64,000 nt of DNA from Ciona savignyi (Eukaryota > Chordata > Ascidiacea > Phlebobranchia > Cionidae). The stretch lies in NCBI GenBank assembly GCA_000149265.1, contig CH002714.1, forward strand, positions 977,288-1,041,287. Direction: 5' to 3'. The position numbers were made by a program, and so were the translations under genes. Positions within the stretch are counted from its first letter, which is position 1. Every line of letters starts with the position of its first letter. Shown here piece after piece: positions 23,621 through 39,300 of this stretch. The notes below the pieces were generated by a model. The model had not been told where the DNA came from, did not search any database, and worked only from the letters and a program-made list of their open reading frames with translations.

Positions 23621-25980
23621 ATCATTTCATGGAAATATATTGAAAGGCGTGTAAACGAACATGTCACCATTTATCGCCTCGTCGACTTTGCCCAGAACCC
23701 ACCTTAATATCGTGTTGAGCATATATATATTTGTATACAATCTTTTTTTATTTAATTATGTGCCAAATATGTTTGTTTTTGTAGTTTTTGAAAAATGGCC
23801 ATTATTTTAATCCATAAGGCATACTTCTTGCATTTTAGGTTAACCTTATTGTGGGTGAAATATAAACTTATTTTATCGGTGGTGTGATATTTTAAATACA
23901 TTTTGCATTTTTGAACTAAACAATTGGTCATGTCGCAATTTAAAAATGCTTTATGTATGAAAAGAATGATAGAATGATTAATTAAACTATCACGTTAAAA
24001 TTTAAAAAAAAATCAAACTTACTTTAAGTGTTTACCAAAACATAGTGTTGGCTTTATCACTGTATTTAAAACGATCTGTTCTTAACTTAAAGTTTTTTCA
24101 GTTTTGATCGTACATGCTAAACCCCAGTCGTGGATAGCTTGGGTTTGTTCTATTTGTAAATCTTGGAAATATCTCTATGTTGCTTTCTGTTGGTGACAAA
24201 TATTCAAAATTAAAAGAAAGCATTTTATTTAACCGCAATTATATACTTGATGACGAAAATGATTTATCCGCAATTACAGCGTCAATTTACTTGAAATGTC
24301 TAAAGTGGGGTGGAACTGAAATATGCCATCAGACGTGGAATGGTGGTGAAAAATGTTACTTCCGCAGGTGGATTAACGATTTCCTATATAGTTGGCAAAT
24401 GACGCGTAGCCTATATCGTTGAATCAAGAACACAGTTTTATGTCCTCTGAATATAATTGGCGGGAATCGTTAATAGGGTGTGATACGATATATGGGCAAG
24501 AATATAGTTGATAAGAAGATACTATACGGTTTTCTGTGGACATAAAACAATTAGTGGACTTTACGACGAGTCCAGCGTAAATGATAGCAGACTTAGCATA
24601 CTTGGGTTTTGACTGTACGGAAAATGCTGTATCAGAATAAAATCATTTACTGCAGCTTATAAAATAACTAACTCGGAAAGAAAGAAACTCCGGCCAGCGA
24701 TGGCAAACCTATATGGAACGCAACGCAATCCGAAAAAAGGCGCGAAGTGTTTTGTATTACAGACTGTACGGACAACTTTAAACCTATCGGTATTCAAAAC
24801 CAGCTTCGATTAAAGCCCTTGTGGAATTATAGGATGTAAGGTTAATATCGTACTCGTTTAATTAAATATGTTCATATCTTAGTTGTTCTTAAAAAGATAC
24901 CAAGTGAAAATTAGTTTCAATCACATAATGATTCCATTATTACCTATGGACTTGGCAAAACAAATATGCAGATGCACTTGTTGCATTATTTACAAGTGCA
25001 CAGTCTGTATATTTTAGGTGCCCGGAACAAAGCGATAGTAGGCCTACAGTCGTACGTTGGCTACGCGTGATCTAATAATCAGAAGTTTTGGCGCGGTCGA
25101 TTGTGTCGAATCTAACCGTTTTGTTTATTGAAAACTGATGTTTATAAAACCACTGAAATGCCGGGACAGACAAATTCATTTCGGGCTGCAAATGTAGCAC
25201 GCGACATCGAAAAGGTTAGCCATGACGCAATGAACGGTCCGGGCGGTTTTAACACAATCATCCATTATTACGCTTAACGTTTATGATGCAAATTATAGCG
25301 GTTAAATATAGACATCAGGAAAACATGTAAACAAATTGAATAAATATTGGGTCGAGATATCTTTCAGTAAAGCTACAACTTTTAAATGACCCTCGTTTCA
25401 TAACTGAACCTACCAATGTTTTTTTGTATCATCATTGTATTTGATTTACCGGACGTGGAACCCTTTACCACTCGTAACCCTTCATCCAAATCCCCTAACA
25501 ACTAAGAACTACCAACGATATATTCTCTGGAGAGATTGACGATTATTTTTGTAATAACGATCCCTTACGCATTCGTGTCCGGGGTGTCATCTGTATCGGC
25601 ACTGATTTGACTGTAGATTGTATCATACCTCGTCGGCGTTTTCCTTTTCACGATAAACAAAACAAAAGCATCCTATCCTACCCGGTAACATCGCAGTGAA
25701 TTTTGAAGAAACTAAAAATAAATCTACAGACAAAAAATCTTCGACGTTCTGGTTGAAAGGAGATGTTTATGTTCTGCATGAATGGAGATTTATAGCTTCT
25801 AGCGGTTAGATTTAGACCGTTGGGGAAAAGCCAAAGAGGTATACTATTAATTTAAATTAGAGTTTTCCATACTTTAATAAGCAGTTTACTTCACGTTAGT
25901 TTTGCCCTGAAAAAAGCTTACTGAAGTTACACGAAATTATGACGCTAATTTTAAATTTAAAAATTAGATTAAAAGACGTC

Positions 25981-26092
25981 TCTGGTAATCGAACGGTGGG
26001 CGCGAGGTGATCGGACCATTGCCCGTGTGTTAACCCCCCTTGGTTTTTCTATTCACGGGAATAAGCATGAATATCCTATACCTATAACTTAG
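25981..26092 (+). mobile_element. SINE 3' fragment
   Basis: Matches the 3' half of the SINE at 31668-31957: the GGGCGCGAGGTGAT block, GATTGCCCGTGTG-like sequence, CACGGG.ATAA.CATGAATATCCTAT and a loose TATCC-type tail. The tRNA-like head is missing. Confidence 0.75.
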
Positions 26093-26435
26093 GCAGTGTT
26101 AGTAGTGATATTGGCATTATCGTTAGAGTTAGGTATGTAATTTCGTTATTTTATTGTTTCCTTTATTTCAAGAGTTTTACATTTATATTTCTGACTTGCA
26201 AAGCTAAGTTTGAAAAGAATTTCTAACTCTCAAGTATCTGAATACCAAAACGGAAGTGTGTAATATATGTAGGGCTTTACTAATCTGCAGGGCAGAATGA
26301 TTGGCACGCGACAACGCATTCTGCTAGACAGCGGGGGGGGGGCAGCACATTACTCTGCTGGATAGTGGAAAGAGTAGCAGGGGCGAATTCACCAATGTCA
26401 CTAACATAAGCTGGTGGGGGTATATCATGAGCGGG

Positions 26436-26545
26436 ANNNNNNNNNNNNNNNNNNNNNNNNNNNNNNNNNNNNNNNNNNNNNNNNNNNNNNNNNNNNNNNN
26501 NNNNNNNNNNNNNNNNNNNNNNNNNNNNNNNNNNNNNNNNNNNNN
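26436..26545. other. Assembly gap (110 N)
   Basis: Run of N directly after G-rich sequence. Nothing can be read here. Confidence 1.
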
Positions 26546-26767
26546 AAAATAAAAAGACTGGTACATTTAAAAAAGTCCACAATTGTACGCCAAATTGTTT
26601 ACTTTTAACCATAAAAGATAATGTCGAAAATGGCCAAGCTTTTCAGACTTATTAGGTCTCCATCAGGCAGGATTTTGCATTTCATAGACATTCTTTTAAC
26701 TGAAGAACCATTATTGTAATAATTTTAAAAAATAGGTATTCAACTTTGGCTACCCAGGCAGTAAAAT

Positions 26768-29700
26768 ATGGATATATATTGGCTGTTTTTTTGGATACTG
26801 TTATTAATCTGTGTTGGATTATATTACTACACAAGACAAGTTGTAACTGTTGCAGAAGATGGCAATTTTCTCAAGTTTCAAAAGGTCTACCTTGTTGTTT
26901 ATCTTCTAGCAATGGGTAAGCTGACCTTTATTATTTTGATACAAGTTTAACAAAATTGTAAATATTCAAATTGTTTTTCTGTCCTTTATGTGCCCCTAAG
27001 ATTGTTCTTGTCTTAACATTAAAACATTTAAAAAATAAATTTCAAAATGTCTTAACATAAAAACATTTAAAAAAATAAATTTTAAATTGTCTTTATTTGT
27101 TTAAGGTGGAGATTGGTTTCAAGGCCCATATGTGTATGCCCTTTACCAACATTATGGCATGAGCACTCATCAAATTGATATACTGTTTGTTGCTGGTTTT
27201 GGTTCAAGCATGGTATTTGGTACCTTTGTGGGCTCTGTGGCTGACAAGTAGTAAGTATAAAATTACTTTCATTTACATTAATTTATGTATTTTATTCTTT
27301 ACTAATTTTTCAGTGGACGTCGTTTCAATTGTATATTGTACGGTGTGCTCTACATTCTGTCATGTATCACTAAGGTTAGTAGAACCTATCATATTATATG
27401 TTAATCTCAGTGTTCTAACCATGTATGTTACCTAAACAGTGATGATTTGTGTTGTCACATCTTCCACAGCGAACAGTTATATTTTGTGTTTCCTAATTCA
27501 TGAATGTTTTCCCCTCACATAATTTATAAATAAAGCATTTTTTGTCAATATGTGATATTTGAATACTCTGACATACTGGTAAACATTTTCTTGCTTTACA
27601 GCATTTTCCCAACTTCAGTGTACTATTGGTTGGAAGATTTTTGGGTGGTATTGCAACTTCTATATTGTACAGTGCATTTGAATCCTGGCTAGTGTGTGAA
27701 CACCATAAGGTAAACAGGAAGTTTAAAATTACATTTGATACTTCTAATTAGGGAAGTCTTTACCCGAATCAGTTTTTTGAAAATATTCTAGAATCAACAT
27801 TTTTCTGGAATTTTCGAAAAGCAGTAAATGATTTTTCGTTTTTTATTGTTATAGATTTAGAAGAATAGTATGTATGTTAAATAATAAAAAATATAATTGT
27901 TATCTTTAATTTAAATTCGTGAATAAAAACAAATTCTGTCACTTTTTGATTTAAATTATATTTATAAAATTAATTTTGTTTGATTGAACACTTAAAAAAA
28001 ATTAATTCCAAATCATTTCCTATTCGATTGAAATTCGTTTTTTGATTCTGGGGTGGTTATCTGTACCTCTAATGTCAATTTCTTATCACTTACAACTACC
28101 CTTAAAACAACTCTCATCTGCAGAGAGGATTTGGGGATGATTTGCTGGGGATTTTGTTTTCTAGAGCTACCCTTGGTAATTCCCTCGCTGCAATTTCGGC
28201 TGGCCATGTTGCACAGGTAGATAAATGTAGAATACAAGGATCAATTCCAATTTAACCTGTGTAATAAGCATTGTCAAAAACTTTGTCAAAAGTTCACATA
28301 ATTGTGCAATATATCAGCAGAGATAAGAGTGAAATATTCCTATTTTAGTTATTATTCTGTTTATTTAAATGATAAATTTATTTTCAGACATTTGCTGACT
28401 GGTATGGTTTTGTCGCGCCATTTGACCTGTCAATTGTTGTTCTTGTTGTGATGATAGTGGCAATTATTTACACATGGAATGAAAATTATGGTGATGCACA
28501 AGCCAGCATATCAAGCAGTTTTACAAAAGCAATAGAAGCTATTAAAAAAGGTTTCTTCTTTCTTGCAGGCCTGATTTAACATGTTAAGTCTTCATTCCAT
28601 ACCCAAATTGGCACACCTTAAATTTGAAGTTACCCCATAACAACATATACTGGCAATGGTATTGATGTAAGGATCTATTCATTTATATGCAGTATATATA
28701 TATATATATATATATATACATTTAAAATTAGATATTTGTTTCTTATTATCATTTAGTATTCTAAAATATGCATAGAAATACAACCTTATTTTGCATTAGA
28801 TCCAAAGGTCCTTATGCTTGGCTTGGTACAAGCTTCATTTGAGGGTGCGATGTACACATTTGTATTAGAATGGACCCCAGCATTATCAGATCCCAGTGGT
28901 GAAAAAACCATTCCACATGGTCTTATATTCGCTTCATTTATGGTAACTTAAATTAGTTGGTTTGTTGTGTAACAGATAGCTTTATATAACAGACTTATCC
29001 AATCATATTCTTCATTATCTCTCAGGTTGCAGTTATGATTGGATCCTCTGTATTCAAGTTGCTGAGTAAATTGTATATGATTGAATCGTTCATGCGAATT
29101 GTTCTATTGTTGGCAGCTACTTCCCTTGCCGTGCCTGTGCTTTTACCAGCAGTAAGACGATCTTTGCCTTACCATATTTTTTTAGTTCAGCCAATATCAG
29201 TTCACTGCTGAGTGTCATATAACTTTGTACATCTCACAATAGTTTGTAACTCCATGTACTCAAATTTAGAAAAATCTGATATCCATTTATCTATGTATAA
29301 TTCTGTTTTAACTTGGAGTGGGCAATTTAACTGGTTAAGTACCAAGGCCTTGGGCATCTACTTTGAAATAGTAGTCAGAGATCAACCTACATATTTTCAA
29401 ATATTATTTTACTTTTTGTCAAATTTAATATTTCTGCAGAATACTAATCTGGTGTTCATGGCATTTTGTGTGTTTGAAATGTGTGTGGGGATATTCTGGC
29501 CATCGCTTGGCACGATGCGTGGTTCCTATGTTCCAGAACAAGGTAAGATTTATCGATTATCAAAAAATGATTAAAAAGTAGGTTGGTGGTAAAATTCTAA
29601 TAAAATGTTTACAGTGAGATCTACTGTTATGAATATCTTTCGAATTCCGCTCAACCTCATTGTGATTGTTCTGCTTGTGCAAGTAAGTACCTTCTCACAA

Positions 29701-29999
29701 ATCATTTTAATTTAATCTCCCTAAACAAAAATCATGTTTTCAGAGTTTAAAAATCAAGACCATTTTTATTTGCTGTGTATGCTTCCTTCTGCTGGCTACA
29801 CTAGCTCAGCACACATTGCACAGGTGGGGAGTTTATTAAATGTTATGCGAAATTCTTACATTTTGCGAGTGAATAAAAGTCGAAAAACATAATTTATACT
29901 GTGCTTAGATTCGCGATGGCAACTCCAAAAAAGGAAGCAGTGCAACAACCAACAACAAGTAAACCGGCTGATGAAAAACCGTTACTGGAGGGTGTTTGA
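26768..29999 (+). CDS. MFSD5: MFSD5-type molybdate-anion transporter
   Basis: Major facilitator superfamily member 5; vertebrate and plant relatives are linked to molybdate uptake. Twelve exons: 26768-26915, 27106-27250, 27314-27374, 27602-27709, 28124-28216, 28388-28550, 28800-28942, 29026-29151, 29440-29542, 29615-29682, 29744-29823, 29909-29999. The model gives 442 residues, close to the human 450, and closes in phase throughout. Visible family landmarks are GGDWFQGPYVYALY near residue 50, VADKYGRR in the first cytoplasmic loop, FESWLVCEHH in the middle, ASFEGAMYTFVLEWTP, and FWPSLGTMRG near the end. About twelve hydrophobic segments are spread along the chain, and the tail is a short hydrophilic stretch. 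It converges on PRPF18, with only 173 bp between stop codons. An AT dinucleotide run (about 28690-28717) lies in intron 6. Confidence 0.95.
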
Positions 30000-30172
30000 T
30001 TTTAACGTTGTGGATTGTACGAAGTTGTTTCTTGGAATAACCATAGGGCCAATGTATGGTTTTTGCTATGCATACAATCCTTTTGTTTTTATGTGTTTTA
30101 GGTTGCCTTAAAAAATATACACTACAATGAAAAGGCCGCTTGGGTGACTTGTATTGTATTGTATGGTGTGTA

Positions 30173-33100
30173 TCATAGTGATTTTGTCGCATTATACTCT
30201 AAAGATTTTGAAGGATCTGTTGGAAATATTCTTTGGCAGGCTGTCATTATTCGTTTAAGTCCCTGGATAAATTTCCTCTGTGTTTCATCGTTGAGTACAT
30301 GAGCTATTTGCTGTGAGAAAATCTTCTCTCTCCCAGTTCTTGCATGAATTCCAACCATTGTAACGCCGATGGGCCAAGGAGCATTTCCAATCGCCATTTG
30401 CAGATATATTGCACTTGCCTGTAATAAAAGATTTATAAAGGAATTATTTTAACCAGCTGTCCTGGAGCATTTCTGTGTTGTAATACATGGTATATTAATA
30501 TTATATTGTTTACCTTGACATAATCTCGAACCAGAACATGTCTAATGATTCCAGCTAGGTATTCCAATATATCAGTTGCGACTGTTTTATTTTTAAGCTG
30601 CGTAAAAAGTGGATTTAAATAAGTTTGGGTTTGTCTGTGAATTGCTGATTGAGTTTTCCATCTCCCCTTCTTTTGTTCTTCTGGAATTTCATTCAATTCT
30701 TTTGCCCAACATCTCAGCAAAAACTAAAACAATTTGAAAAGTTGTTAAATACACAAACATTTCTACTAGGAAAAGACTGGTTATTCATGTTTATTCTTCG
30801 TGCGTGAAAAAATATGGGGAAGTTATCACATGAGCATGTATCAGATTACCTACGGGACATGCAATAGATTATTATCGATTACTTCAGCTAACTAGAGCAG
30901 TGTGTTGTGTATGCTAGAGGACTTTTTAAAGTTAAGTGTAACTTGTGTAAGGACACAACAAACTAGCTTCAGAAACTAGTTTCGATCCCACAAAATTTCA
31001 ACGGCCTGTATATTGCAAATGCTCTTACTGATTGAGTTGAACAGCATGTTAAGTTATTGTTGTAATGTGAAATTTCCTAACATTTGTAATTGTGCTAGTT
31101 ACCCAAAGAGTTGAGAATCATTAACTTTAAGAACATTGGCAAAATGCTAGACCATAGTCTAATAAATAATGTATGACGTTAATGTTATTACAGTTGATAT
31201 CTATAATTCAGTGTTTAACTTAAATAAATACCTTCATCGTTTTCAGTATGACATCACAATCATCATTGTCTTTTCCACGGCCAAGGTTTTTAGACATTTT
31301 CTGTCAAAGTATATGGAGATAATAAATTAACTGAAAGGCGATTTAAGTGTACCGGTACCACATGTATACAAATACAATACATAAAATAAATCTCTCAACT
31401 TACTACACAAGCATCGTTTTGCAAGATTACCTGCAAAGATTCTAAAGTCACTTCCTCTTCTACTGGTTCCATGGTCACAATCTTTCCAGGATCATCTCCA
31501 GTTTGTTGTTTGATTAATTCGTCAATATTTTCTTGCTCGAGTTGGTCTAAAGCAACCTGACAATTTTGTCAAGTACAGTCTTATCTTTTGGAGCTTAGGT
31601 TGTTTATAATGCTTGGTATTGTTCAACAAGTGTTAGGCATCGCATACATTCAGTTTTCAAAATATCCGGCCCGATGGTCTAGTGGTTAAGTGCGTCGCCT
31701 TTCAATCGAAAGGTTGCAGGTGCGAAACTGGTCGGTTGTGTCCTTGGGCAAGGAACTTTACGGACATTGCCTGAACCCAGCGGATTAATGGGTTCTACCA
31801 AATTGAAGGAACGTGTCTATCATATACAACACACTGCAATAGCTCCGGTAACCCGACGATGGGCGCGAGGTGATCTGACGATTGCCCGTGTGATAACCCC
31901 TGGGGTTTTCCCATTCACGGGGATAAACATGAATATCCTATCCTATATCCTATCCTAAAAGAAAAGCGAAAAAATATCTAGAAAGTAAGGATAATTTTTT
32001 TGTAAATATAAACTATGTAACTGAAGCTTACTAACTTTAAAGTCATTTCGTAATCCTTTGTTAATGTCCGGTGCCATAATTTCCAGTTTTCTAAGTCTCT
32101 GAAACGCTTCATAGTCGCTTTCGCCAAACAGACGAATTGGTTCACTTCTGTCTCGCAATCTTCTCACAACCTTTAACAGTTAAAATTTCAGTTAAGATAT
32201 ACAACAAACAGAATCTTGTTTAAATGGCCACTGTTTCAATAGAAATTAAAATCTTAAAATAAATTTTAAATTTACAAACCTTATCCACTACAGTGAGTTT
32301 TTCAAACTGGATAATCTATCACAGTAGTTTGGTTTGTTATAAGAACATCACCAATTAAGCTTTCTCAATAAGTATTTATATTTTTTCCCAAATCCCCAAA
32401 AAACTTTACTTCTTGTCTTGATAAAGTCATTGGAAGTTTATCTTTATCCAAGCCAGCTGTAGCTATTTCGACTTTGTTTTCGTTTGATGTGGTTGGTTCA
32501 CGTTCTACTTTCTTAATATTGGGCTTTTCTTCATATTCTTCCCTTTCTTTTCTCTCCAAGTCCCCTCGCTTGAAGTATTTCTTTTGTGGCTAAAATGTAT
32601 AAGACTTAGTTTAGTTTGTCATTAGTTTAGTTTGTCATGTAGGTCACCTGGATTACCTGGGCTATTTGTAGGTTCTGGGTAAAATGTGACCAAAATAATC
32701 CAAAGGTGGTTTAAAAGGCAGGTTTTTTTAATGACCATTGAAATGTACATTAGTAGCCCTAAAAATTAAGACTAATTGCAAGCTAACCCTAACGGTGTTA
32801 AGTACTACTATATAAAACCAATATTTAAGTACGCTGGTGTGGGGAATCTGCATTTTATCCAGACCGCAACTTATTTGTTTGCGGATAAAAATCCCAGTGT
32901 CCCATTTATATCCTAAATGCAGTTCAGAGACATTTATGAAACGGTTGTGGAGTTTGTTATCTGTGGATCAGATAAAAACACTATTATAGTAATGGCCAGG
33001 TGAGCAGATGAACTGTATAGTATGAGTAACCAAGTTGTATTTAACCAAACACTAAACAAGAAGGCACACCTACCATCATATAAAAATAAGGTCTACATTT

Positions 33101-33262
33101 ATAAACCTTACATGTGTTTTAACTAGTTACCGGTATGAAAATTGACAAAAATATCCAAAGGTCAGAATATTATTACTGCAAACTTACATTCATCACATTT
33201 TTATTTTCAATGACTTTGCGTTTACGGTCCGTCTCAGCTTTCATTATTGCTGCAAAATCCAT
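30173..33262 (-). CDS. PRPF18: Pre-mRNA-splicing factor 18
   Basis: Second-step spliceosome factor acting with Slu7 in 3' splice-site choice. Seven exons, all joined in phase 0: 33188-33262, 32410-32589, 32036-32170, 31431-31556, 31232-31300, 30514-30723, 30173-30418. The product is 346 residues (human 342). The N-terminal part is charged. [10 protein letters not shown] leads into the Prp4/Prp18 motif [15 protein letters not shown], split across exons 2/3. The Prp18 helical domain occupies the last two exons, including the very conserved loop [20 protein letters not shown] and [16 protein letters not shown]. The start Met at 33262 sits 614 bp from the divergent GABARAP start. The fourth intron from the 3' end (31557-32035) hosts a full SINE in antisense orientation. 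Confidence 0.96.
31668..31957 (+). mobile_element. Full-length tRNA-derived SINE
   Basis: A 290-bp unit. The 5' head is tRNA-like, with a good A box (TGGTCTAGTGG) and a weaker B box (GGTGCGAAACT) about 35 bp downstream, which would make an internal polymerase III promoter. The body is non-tRNA and the 3' end is a TATCC-type simple tail. Fragments of the same body occur at 25981-26092, 46532-46655 and 62858-63003. It lies in a PRPF18 intron, opposite to the gene. Confidence 0.85.
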
Positions 33263-35095
<1,833 letters not shown>

Positions 35096-36386
35096 GGTCG
35101 CGTGTTTAAAACGGCTGTCATCAATTGTGAATTACTTCTGATGAGAACATTTATAAACTGAGTGAAATCCACTTATTCAGTGTAAAGTCTGTTGTTTAAT
35201 CATAGCACTTTGTAGTGTAATGACTTAAATTATCATGAAAATCTATATACACCATTGATTAAAATAAGGTCATTTTATCTAGTGAGTTTTGTGCTGTTTT
35301 AGTGTGGTTATCAGCTTGGTGTTTTTATTTTGTAATTTCGGCCTAACGCTTTTATTATTTATTTTATCAGTTTTGTCTGTTAAAATATTAAACTTCTATA
35401 AGTAACGATTTAAACATTTTTGAAATGTTTGTTTCTCACGTTAAAAAATTTCTCTTTTTTAAGTACTTCTCTGCCAGCACTTTTTTTGTTTTTTACTTGA
35501 TGTGTGTTATTCATGTGTTGTTGCAGTTGCGTACTGCGCTGTGAATTATTGGATAAACAATTTAAACTGTATGATTTTTAATGCCTTGATATTGAACAAG
35601 TGAAGTCTTAGATTTGTCCAGAGACCCATGGTGTCTAAATGTACTTAAATATACAGGAATCTCTGAAAGGTTAATGTAAGATAGCAGAAGTGAAAGCGAA
35701 AACAGGAACTAATTTACTTCAGTACCGGGACGTGGGACATGCATATTTTTGTCTGGCTAGGTAGCATAATTACACCATGCAAATTAATTTTGGTTTTGTC
35801 TGTTGATGCATTTTCAATTCAAGCTCCCACTGTGCTTGCGGTTACATCATAATTATCTTTCTAATATGGTCTAAGTGCACTTAAGACTTTAATTACTTTA
35901 CAGTAAGTTTATATTATACAAATGGAACAAACTTAAACGAGCAAAGTAAACAATATAAAAAGTAAAGGCATATATTTCAAATTGCATTTAAGAAAAAAAT
36001 GCAACAAATTTGATTGCAACACAATGTAATAAATCATACAGTACTGATTTCGCTACCTTGGGTTTTTTGTAAATTAATAATTTTAAGTTAACAGGAATGC
36101 TTTTACATTATATGAATTAGCAGCCGAAGGGCAAAACATTTTCATGGCGGTAGAAAATAAAGTAGGTAAAAAAAGTACAAAATCAAAATTATATGACATT
36201 TACTCTTAAACAAATAAACTGTAAAACATTGATATATGCTTTCAAGTATCAGTGCTTAAGCACTTAGTGAAAGAAATAAAATGATTTATTGCTTTTTTCC
36301 CAGCTTAATAAAAACCAGGTTTAAAATTGACAAAATGGCACTAAAATCGTTACTATAAGATTTCATAAAATAGTGTCAGGAATTAT
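35096..36386. other. 3' flanks of GABARAP and CCDC50
   Basis: AT-rich sequence without coding signal, expected to hold the 3' untranslated regions of the two convergent genes. A minus-strand AATAAA (tttatt at 36285-36290) lies about 97 nt beyond the CCDC50 stop and is its likely polyadenylation signal. Confidence 0.55.
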
Positions 36387-39300
36387 TTATTGTTGTTTGC
36401 AGTCTCCTTTCTTTTTGCGCATGTGTTCAGTCGGTACTTGATCGTAATTCCAACTTTCCTGTGCGGCCAGTCTTGCAAAGCGTTCACTGTACGGTATATC
36501 TTCCGAGATATCAGGGTCTAAATCATTTAAAGTGAATAGATTTAAACATATTACTAAAATTTTGCACTGTAAAAAATGCTTGAATGCAACACCAGTAAAC
36601 ATAGTGGTACACATTGTGTTCTAAATCTTACTAACCAACGGCAGGATGTCTTGCAGCATCACTTGTTGGACGCATTTTATCATCTCTCGCATCCCCGGTG
36701 CTGCCATGGTTCTGCTGGGAGGCAGAAGAATCCAGGGATTTGTCAGACAATCTGCGAGCCGATGCATGATGATCGCGGGATGGCTGGGGAGGACGACGCG
36801 GTCGCTCACTCTTCGTTCGACGATGAGGCGACTCTACAGCATCTTCCGCTTTGGTTTGCTTCCTTGGATTGTTCAAGTTAAATTTAAAAAGCAAGTCACA
36901 ATACTAATCTTATATTGAAACAATGAAAATTATACATTATGATCAAAATTGCCCATTATTGTGTTGATGTAATCGGTTTCACATTGGCAACACAAATATA
37001 AAAGGTTTGTAACACTTTCAAAATTTGCAATTCATTTTATCGCTTAAATCAAAATTTAGACCGCTTAAATTCAAAATTATGGCCAACATAGACTACCAAA
37101 AAATTTATAAGTTCAATTAAACCTTGGAGTTGAAGTGTGGATTGATTTCGGAGTGGTCTCTTCTTGGCGTGGTGATCGATCAGGAATATTTCTCGTCGCA
37201 TCTTTCATATCCACATTCTTCCGATGATGGGAAGCGGAATAGGAGTGGTTTTGAGAAGAAGTCCTCTTATCTTCACCATTTTTTAGCTGGTCCTCTTCCC
37301 TATGTCTTCTTTGGTCCTCTTCTCGGTGTCTTCTTTGGTCCTCTTCCCTATGTCTTCTTTGGTCCTCTTCTCTATGTCTTCTTTGGTCCTCTTCTCGAAG
37401 TCTTCTTTGGTCCTCTTCTCGATGTCTTCTTTGGTCCTCTTCTCGATGTCTTCTTTGTTCCTCTTCTCGATGCCGGGTCTTACAATTTAAACAAGAAATC
37501 AGCAAAAAGGATAATGTTATTTCGCAAACAGCATTTGACTCTTTCATAACAAAATCAAAAATTCCAAACATACCGATTTTTGACTTTTCCGTTTATGTTT
37601 ATCTCTACGAGCCATCATATCGGATTCCATTTCCCTTTCATGGATGTATCTGACAACACCAAGCATCGATGTAAAATAGCATAATGTCATTTTAATATAA
37701 TAGTTTTTTTTTCTTATTTGATTCCGATACTTATTTCTATGGGGTAGTTTTTCACCATTTGATGTGAAAGCTAGAATGGTACTGGTAAGTAGTTGTAACA
37801 ATTTCAATTTATCAAAATAATGTATTAAAAACTTGACATTGGCAACATGTATGATGTATGAGTTTTAAAATAGCCTCATGAGCAACTCATCCCCACCTGG
37901 CAAGCTCCTCATCCTGCATCTCCACCACAGCTTTCATGCTGTTCCTCTCACTCTCCTTCCTCCTTGCTTTCCGCTCTTCCTCAGCTTGCAGTCGTTCTGC
38001 TAATTCCTGGTGAAATTTCTCTCATCAAATCAATGAGGTTTTCAGTTGTATTCAGATTAGTGAAATCTATAATTTTTAGTGAATACCATAATACTTTGTT
38101 TTAATTTTTCTTTAATTTCCAGAAAAATAATAAATTGTGTAGATTTAGCGAAATTCAAAGATTTAGCGAAATTTATAGATGCCGACTTTTTCATTTAATC
38201 TTTATATTGTTCAATACCAGCCCAGTGTTATAATTACTAGAAATGACCGGTTAAAACAATGTTAAATCAAACTTAACAGCAGCACCTGGTCACTCATCTT
38301 CTTCATACGTTCCATAGTTGCAGTTGGCATTCTACTGAGACGATCGGCTAAATCACGATCCACAGCTTGTCGTCTCCTTTCTGACCAGCAATAAGAATTG
38401 CAAATTATATCATATCAACATTGTAATAAACATCATAGAAATATTGTGGTATATATTCATATAGATATCATAAAAATATAAAATTGGACAACGAAAACAA
38501 AAAATCAGTAATTAATTACTTATGTTTGTCGCTTGTTAGCATTTTACAATTAATATCAATAAAATGTACAAACAAAAGAATAAACTGCCCGCAGACTTTC
38601 GAAAGCACAAATATTACCATTCCGTCGCTCTCTCTCCATCATCATGAATGCCAGCTCCTGCAAAAATAGTTGATGTTAATTGGATGAAAACACAAGGGAA
38701 TATAAATCACCCACATTATCTCTCTCCTCCCACTCCTTCCTCAATCGTTCATCTTCCAAATGTTTCTTGAAGAGCTTCTCCTGATAAGCTTCTGCCAACA
38801 ACTCGTCCATCTTTTCCCTGCAAATTGAACATTTGAAAATTAAAAAAATATTTTGGCCAGAAATTGTCTGAGCAAAATTCAAAATTGATCAACAAGGCAA
38901 CGGGAATTGATTCAGTGTTCATTACTGTGTTTATATTGTCAGTTAACTTAATTGTTCTTCATGAATAATAAATTTCCTAATTCAATTAGAAATTTAGGTT
39001 TAACAGAAAGGAAACTGCACACTATATAAACATGAAAACTAACTTAAACCCAATCATTTTGCTAAACCCAATCCCATTACAAATCACAACCCTGAAACTA
39101 ATTCTAACATCCCGATTATACAAACAGCAAGTTAATACAAATCTAGCCTTGTACAATATCATGGAAGACATTTTCGATAACGCTAGATACCGTTCAGCTT
39201 GTTCCTCGAGAGTGAGGATCCTTGCTTTCACATCCTCCTCATCTTGGAGCTGCTGGGCAGTGCGGATGTCCTGCATCACAGTCCGTCGGTTCTCCACATT

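Larger units (their letters stand above)
23621..26767. other. Intergenic region between LPMO-like gene and MFSD5
   Basis: No gene recognised. An 81-codon ORF at 24177-24422 has no homology I can see. A 3' SINE fragment lies at 25981-26092, and a G-rich run at 26333-26342 is followed by an assembly gap at 26436-26545. The last 150 bp should carry the MFSD5 promoter. Confidence 0.5.

Noticed and set aside
31668-31740. Possible tRNA gene (A and B boxes present)
   Set aside because: The B box is degenerate, no full cloverleaf can be closed, and the sequence continues into the SINE body and tail, so it is a SINE head.
37124-37549. 141-codon plus-strand ORF
   Set aside because: Antisense shadow of the CCDC50 coding repeat; the minus-strand frame has introns in phase and family homology.
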